Assembly (NCBI GenBank): GCA_017303635.1
Contig: JAFLCG010000029.1
Span: 1 to 36,380 of the forward strand
Origin: Anaerolineae bacterium
GTDB lineage: Bacteria; Chloroflexota; Anaerolineae; Aggregatilineales; Phototrophicaceae
Length of the DNA stretch: 36,380 nucleotides
Direction: 5' to 3'
The position numbers and the translations under genes were made by a program. A model generated the notes under the pieces. It was not told the origin of the DNA, did no database searches, and saw only the letters and a list, made by a program, of their open reading frames with translations. Positions 32,905-36,380 of this stretch are shown here, piece after piece (within the stretch, counting starts at the first letter, position 1; each line of letters starts with the position of its first letter).

Positions 32905-33411
32905 TCAATGTGCCTGCGATGCTCGGCGGAGGGCTACCGGGTCGTCAACCAGGCCGCCGCCCCGCACAGTGGCACCAATCACCAACCCCGCACTCACCAG
33001 AACAATATTCTTGATGATGTACTGCCCTTCCAGCGTAGGGGCAAACGGAAAACGACTCCATGTTTCCGCAGGAAAGAGAAACAGGGGGGTCACCGTACCC
33101 ACCATTTGCAGAAAGAGCAGGAGCAAAGTTGCCCGCATGAAGCGACCAGAAATCAGTCCCAAGCCGATCAAGGTTTCCCAAAGTGCCAGGGTGGGGCGAG
33201 AAACATCCGGCTGAACAAATCCAAAGGACAAGGTGGCAATCGTGCGCGTCGCCAATTCATCTGCCGGGCTTAAACCGGGTACAAATTTGAGGACACCAAA
33301 CCAGACAAATACAATGCCCACGCTGATCCTGAGCAGGGTAATGCCATTATCCGCCATCCAGCGCGTAATTCGCTGGTCAATCTGTGTAAACTGTGTGATC
33401 CAGGCGTTCAT
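32905..33411 (-). CDS. DoxX-like membrane protein
   Basis: A 168-residue four-helix membrane protein of the DoxX/DUF417 (YkgB-like) type. The N-terminal helix LLRISVGIVFVWFGVLKFVPGLSPA is followed by GLGLISGRFMRATLLLLFLQM and a last helix (KNIVLVSAGLVIGATVRGGG). DoxX-family proteins are linked to terminal oxidases, redox balance or quinone handling, but no function is fixed. The ATG at 33411 is preferred over a TTG at 33438 because a TACAAT -10 candidate lies at 33457-33452. It points toward the CBS genes. Confidence 0.75.
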   Translation of the reverse strand: MNAWITQFTQIDQRITRWMADNGITLLRISVGIVFVWFGVLKFVPGLSPADELATRTIATLSFGFVQPDVSRPTLALWETLIGLGLISGRFMRATLLLLFLQMVGTVTPLFLFPAETWSRFPFAPTLEGQYIIKNIVLVSAGLVIGATVRGGGLVDDPVALRRASQAH

Positions 33412-33451
33412 CGCGTTCCAGTAATCCTTCCAATACAATCGCTTGTGAAAT

Positions 33452-33457
33452 ATTGTA
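33452..33457 (-). promoter_or_regulatory. -10 candidate for the DoxX-like gene
   Basis: Minus strand TACAAT, 40 bases before the ATG at 33411; no well-spaced -35. A weak call, mainly useful for choosing the start. Confidence 0.3.
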
Positions 33458-33516
33458 CAAGAAACTCAAAACAGATGGACAAACACTCATCAAACCCTGT
33501 GCTTTCCCTACTGTAA

Positions 33517-33545
33517 TTGAACGCCTATGTAATCCCCCCTATAAT
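33517..33545 (+). promoter_or_regulatory. Promoter of the ABC ATPase gene
   Basis: TTGAAC, a 17-base spacer and TATAAT (33540-33545). It overlaps the most upstream possible TTG start at 33517, which rules that start out for this transcript. Confidence 0.6.
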
Positions 33546-33615
33546 GCAATCAGGGACTCGATGTAAGGGAATCCCCGGACCGCCTTGGTTTTTGAAGTTT
33601 GAAGGATCACAACTC

Positions 33616-34338
33616 TTGCCATCCAGCACCGCAAACGGCACGCCCCACCCCGTCATCCAAACGCGCCAGATTGTCAAAGAACTCCCAATGGGGAAAACGA
33701 CGGTACACGCCCTGCGCGGGGTCGATATGCAGATCTTCGCAGGAGAAATGGTCAGCATCGTTGGACCGTCCGGCAGCGGCAAATCGACCCTACTCGGCCT
33801 GATTGGTGGACTGGATACCCCCAGCAGCGGGCAGATTCTGATTGATGGCGTGGATATCTCCCGCATGAATGAAGATCAATTGACGGCTATCCGCAATGAG
33901 AAGATCGGATTCATCTTCCAGTTTTTCAACCTCATCCCCACGCTCAGCGCGGTCGAAAACGTGGCGCTGCCCATCCAGTTTGCAGATAAGCCCCGTTTTA
34001 GTCCCATGAAACGCGCTCGTGATCTCCTGAAGGCACTCGGCCTAGGGGATCGGCTGCATCACCGGCCCTCTGAACTTTCCGGCGGGCAGCAGCAGCGGGT
34101 AGCAATTGCGCGCGCACTGGCGAACAACCCGCCGCTCTTGTTAGCCGATGAGCCTACCGGAAATCTGGATCGAGAGTCCGGCGTGATGGTTCTGGAGGCG
34201 CTCGATCAAATTCGCCGGGATTCCGGCACAACCGTCGTCATCGTCACGCATGATCCAGGGGTAGCAGCCCGGGCTGATCGCACATTGACGCTGGTCGATG
34301 GTGCCATTGTTCAGGCAACTGCCAATCGTTCGTATTGA
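33616..34338 (+). CDS. LolD/MacB-type ABC transporter ATPase (orphan)
   Basis: About 240 residues, a complete nucleotide-binding subunit: Walker A GPSGSGKST (50-58), Q-loop FQFFNLIP (Q102), signature LSGGQQQR (154-161), Walker B with DEPTGNLD (178-185) and H-loop THD (H212). The DEPTGNLD plus FNLIPTLSAVENV pattern is typical of the LolD/MacB/FtsE group, which works with FtsX/MacB-type permeases. No such permease is in the window. Start: GAAGGA sits 9 bases before a TTG at 33616; the frame is open to 33517, but a promoter lies in between. Substrate unknown. Confidence 0.9.
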   Translation: MPSSTANGTPHPVIQTRQIVKELPMGKTTVHALRGVDMQIFAGEMVSIVGPSGSGKSTLLGLIGGLDTPSSGQILIDGVDISRMNEDQLTAIRNEKIGFIFQFFNLIPTLSAVENVALPIQFADKPRFSPMKRARDLLKALGLGDRLHHRPSELSGGQQQRVAIARALANNPPLLLADEPTGNLDRESGVMVLEALDQIRRDSGTTVVIVTHDPGVAARADRTLTLVDGAIVQATANRSY

Positions 34339-34417
34339 GCCGACTTGTAATCCGTTTTGCTATTTCGATTAGAATAGAAGCAGATGCGATTGTCGCCATC
34401 ACTCAGGGGATGCCGCT

Positions 34418-36037
34418 ATGCAGGCTGATTTCGCCCTCGAATACGATGTGTTAACGCTGGAGCAATCGCACCGGCTGTTCCTGATGGCGCGGCTCGTCTC
34501 CGGCCCGGCACAGGAACAATCCAACCGACGGCCCCTGAACCTGAGCCTGGTCATTGACCGCAGCGGCTCGATGGGTGGGGACAAAATCGGCTATACCCGG
34601 CAGGCTGCCCAGTTCATGGTACAGAACCTCGGTGGTCGAGATACCCTGTCGGTCGTCCTCTACAACGAAAATGTGGAAACCCTGCTGCCCCCGGAGCCTG
34701 TCACGCATAAGGATGCCATCAATCAAAAACTGGGAGCCATCAAAGTCGGCGGCATGACCAACCTGAGCGGTGGCTGGCTGCAAGCCTGCACGCACGTGGC
34801 GACCAATCTCAAAAGCGACCAACTCAACCGCGTGATCCTGATGACGGATGGCCTGGCAAACCGGGGTATCACCGCGCCGGGCAAGCTGGTCGAACTGGCG
34901 CGGCAAAAGCGTGAAGAAGGCATCAGCACCACGACGATGGGTCTGGGTGAGGACTTCAACGAAGACCTGCTGATGGAAATGGCGGATGCAGGTGGCGGAG
35001 CCTTCTACTTCATCGAAAGCCCGGAAGTAGCCCCCCTCATTTTTGAAGAAGAACTGCGCGGCTTGCTGAACCTGGTCGGGCAAAACCTGACGGTCACGGT
35101 TCAACCGGAAAGTGAAGTCGGCGGAGTCCGCCAGCTCAACGCCTATCCGATGCACACCAACGGCGAGGTCACCACCTTCCAACTGGGCGATATTTTCGGG
35201 GATGAAGTGAAGTCCCTGGTGCTGGAACTGAGTATTCCAGCGCTCAAAGCCGTGGGTAACAAGCAGATCGCGACCCTGCGCTTTGAGTATGATGAGATCG
35301 GCCCGGCTGGGGCGCGGCACCAGGTGATCGAACGCGCCGTGATGGTGAATGTGAAACCCGGTGCGGAACTCCCGGCACCCAATCCCGAAGTACGGCGCTC
35401 GGTGCTGCTGTTGCAAGCTGCCCAGGCGAGGCGGGAAGCCGTCGCGGCAGCGGACAAAGGCGAATTCAGCGAAGCCTCCATGCTGCTCAAACGGGCAGCC
35501 GAGTCGATGGATGACTCGGCGCTGCGGAATGATTCGGCGCTGCGGGATGAGCATGAAGCGCTGATGCAGCAGGCGCAGGCGATGGAGCGCGGCACCGAAT
35601 TCTACGGCAGTTACAACCGCAAGATGATGTCCACCCAGGCCATGTACACCATGACCGACCGGCACGAGGACACCATGTTCATGCGGGCGCGGGAGATCGA
35701 ACGGCTCCTCAAAGTGGCCCCGACCGAGAAGAAGCGCGGCGTGGTGCCAATTTACGTCTCGTGGCGCGGGCAGATGCTCAAGCTGGAACGCGACCTGATG
35801 CGGATCGGGCGGGCACCGCAGAATGAAATTGTGCTGGATGCCAAGAATGTCTCCCGCTTCCACTGCCAGATCAAACACGATCAGGGGCAGTTCTTTCTGG
35901 AAGACCTGGGCAGCACCAACGGCACGTTTGTGAACGATCAGCCGGTGAAAGCCGCCCAGATGCTGAACGTGGGCGATGTGGTGCGGGTGGGGCCGGAGCA
36001 ACTGGTGTTCCACGACGACCCGAATTATCAGATGTAG
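34418..36037 (+). CDS. VWA-domain and FHA-domain protein
   Basis: A 539-residue protein. The N-terminal VWA domain has an intact metal-ion adhesion site: DRSGS (D47, S49, S51), T114 in GGMTNLSGG and D144 in MTDG. The middle is a beta-rich region and helical stretch (about 220-430). The C-terminus is an FHA domain (about 445-530) with RIGR (463-466), NVSRFHCQI and LGSTNGTFVN, which would bind phosphothreonine on a Ser/Thr-kinase substrate. No kinase gene is adjacent. No signal peptide is seen, so it is cytoplasmic. GGGG lies 8 bases before the ATG. Probable role: phosphorylation-dependent scaffold. Confidence 0.9.
   Translation: MQADFALEYDVLTLEQSHRLFLMARLVSGPAQEQSNRRPLNLSLVIDRSGSMGGDKIGYTRQAAQFMVQNLGGRDTLSVVLYNENVETLLPPEPVTHKDAINQKLGAIKVGGMTNLSGGWLQACTHVATNLKSDQLNRVILMTDGLANRGITAPGKLVELARQKREEGISTTTMGLGEDFNEDLLMEMADAGGGAFYFIESPEVAPLIFEEELRGLLNLVGQNLTVTVQPESEVGGVRQLNAYPMHTNGEVTTFQLGDIFGDEVKSLVLELSIPALKAVGNKQIATLRFEYDEIGPAGARHQVIERAVMVNVKPGAELPAPNPEVRRSVLLLQAAQARREAVAAADKGEFSEASMLLKRAAESMDDSALRNDSALRDEHEALMQQAQAMERGTEFYGSYNRKMMSTQAMYTMTDRHEDTMFMRAREIERLLKVAPTEKKRGVVPIYVSWRGQMLKLERDLMRIGRAPQNEIVLDAKNVSRFHCQIKHDQGQFFLEDLGSTNGTFVNDQPVKAAQMLNVGDVVRVGPEQLVFHDDPNYQM
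35513..35548 (+). repeat. 18-base tandem duplication inside the VWA-FHA gene
   Basis: Two adjacent 18-base units (35513-35530 and 35531-35548) differ at two positions and encode DSALRN then DSALRD in the helical linker. In frame, so harmless; a probable recent slippage event. Confidence 0.75.
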
Positions 36038-36301
36038 TTGATGGCTGATAGCTGATAGCCAGCAGTCCGAGAAGATCACTGCCCACCGACCGATGCTTTT
36101 CATTTGCGGCGGCGACGGCGGCGGCGGAGCTTGGTGGCGTTGTTGGCGTTGGCGGCTGTTCCCGTGAGTGCCGCCATCCCAACCAAGCTGACGAGAGGCC
36201 GGGGCCACCCACTCCAGACTTACAATAGCACAAGTTCGAGTCCAAAATCGGAACATAAGTAGGTATGTGGAAAAGGGTAGAAAGTAAAATAGAATAGAGG
36301 G
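36038..36301. other. 264-base gap with GCTGATA repeat and poly-Arg mini-ORF
   Basis: After the VWA-FHA stop there is a heptamer tandem GCTGATA-GCTGATA (about 36045-36062) and a CGG-rich run. A frame from a TTG at 36104 to the TAG at 36260-36262 (52 codons) would encode seven Arg, then a hydrophobic stretch ending in an Ala-rich, signal-peptidase-like site. It has no ribosome site, so it is not called as a gene. Confidence 0.4.
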
Positions 36302-36380
36302 ATGAACAAACGATATCCCAACTACACGCTGCCGGAAGTGGAAGTAAAGCAACTGGAAGCTGCCATACGGTCGGATGAGC
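36302..36380 (+). CDS. Start of a gene cut by the window edge, possibly IS630-type transposase
   Basis: An open frame begins with ATG at 36302 and runs off the right edge (26 codons: MNKRYPNYTLPEVEVKQLEA, then AIRSDE). The pattern of a basic start followed by a helix ending in LEAAIRSDE resembles the N-terminal helix-turn-helix of IS630-like transposases and related HTH proteins. With so few residues this is a guess. AGAGGG lies immediately before the ATG. No terminal inverted repeat could be checked because the element continues outside the window. Confidence 0.45.
   Translation, partial: MNKRYPNYTLPEVEVKQLEAAIRSDE

Noticed and set aside
34451..36352. A 633-codon open frame on the minus strand opposite the VWA-FHA gene
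   Set aside because: The plus strand there encodes a protein with two intact, recognisable domains. The antisense product is His/Gln/Phe-rich without any known domain, as expected from the complement of a G+C-rich gene with biased third positions.
1..36380. CRISPR arrays, tRNA and rRNA genes, prophage genes
   Set aside because: No regularly spaced repeats with spacers, no recognisable tRNA or rRNA sequence and no phage structural or integrase motifs were seen on either strand by reading.

Overview
The window looks like an ordinary, gene-dense chromosomal segment of a Chloroflexota-type bacterium (Anaerolineae-like). This is inferred, not proven. The pointers are an F420-type LLM oxidoreductase, a PIG-V-like glycosyltransferase, a DosS/DosR-like two-component pair beside universal-stress and CBS genes, a VWA-FHA protein, PD40 propeller proteins and a group 1 sigma factor, all at moderately high G+C. 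No rRNA, tRNA or CRISPR array was seen. The only hint of a mobile element is a gene start cut by the right edge.

Layout. 1-2940: an AI-2E-type permease and a GAF-SpoIIE phosphatase, both on the minus strand. 3082-6854: a plus-strand operon of an LLM oxidoreductase and two tandem M20 dipeptidase paralogues of identical length, closed by a bidirectional terminator. 6940-13966: a compact minus-strand run, LamG-like protein, mtaB, yqeY, pgpH, ybeY, dgkA and a membrane-anchored GH18-like protein. Its core matches the conserved mtaB/yqeY/yqfF/ybeY/dgkA neighbourhood of Gram-positive bacteria, without phoH and era. 14038-15695: a receiver-only regulator overlapping a TPR lipoprotein. 15828-20551: a PD40 propeller protein followed by four tandem, diverged paralogues of a polytopic membrane family with an ABC-2-permease-like motif, then lipA.

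21623-24805 (minus) holds a J-domain protein, an A+T-richer TIR/helical-repeat protein and a DnaB-C-like ATPase without the DnaB N-domain. A terminator separates the ATPase from the TIR gene. 25122-26300 is the sigma factor, with a good promoter and a structured leader. A PIG-V-like transferase and a CoA-transferase follow and converge on a 13-bp terminator hairpin.

29283-32823 is a coherent stress/redox block: a universal stress protein, a NarL-type regulator divergent from a GAF histidine kinase, and two CBS-pair proteins. The kinase GAF domain keeps a GFPxxHPPM motif that, from memory, contains the haem-ligating histidine (H149) of mycobacterial DosS. The set resembles a DosRS-like regulon nucleus. 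The right end has a DoxX-like protein, an orphan LolD/MacB-type ATPase, the VWA-FHA protein, a 264-bp gap with a poly-Arg/hydrophobic mini-ORF, and the start of a possible IS630-type gene.

Most likely to reward follow-up: the four-paralogue membrane array, the TIR/J-domain/DnaB-like group, and the candidate haem-GAF kinase locus.
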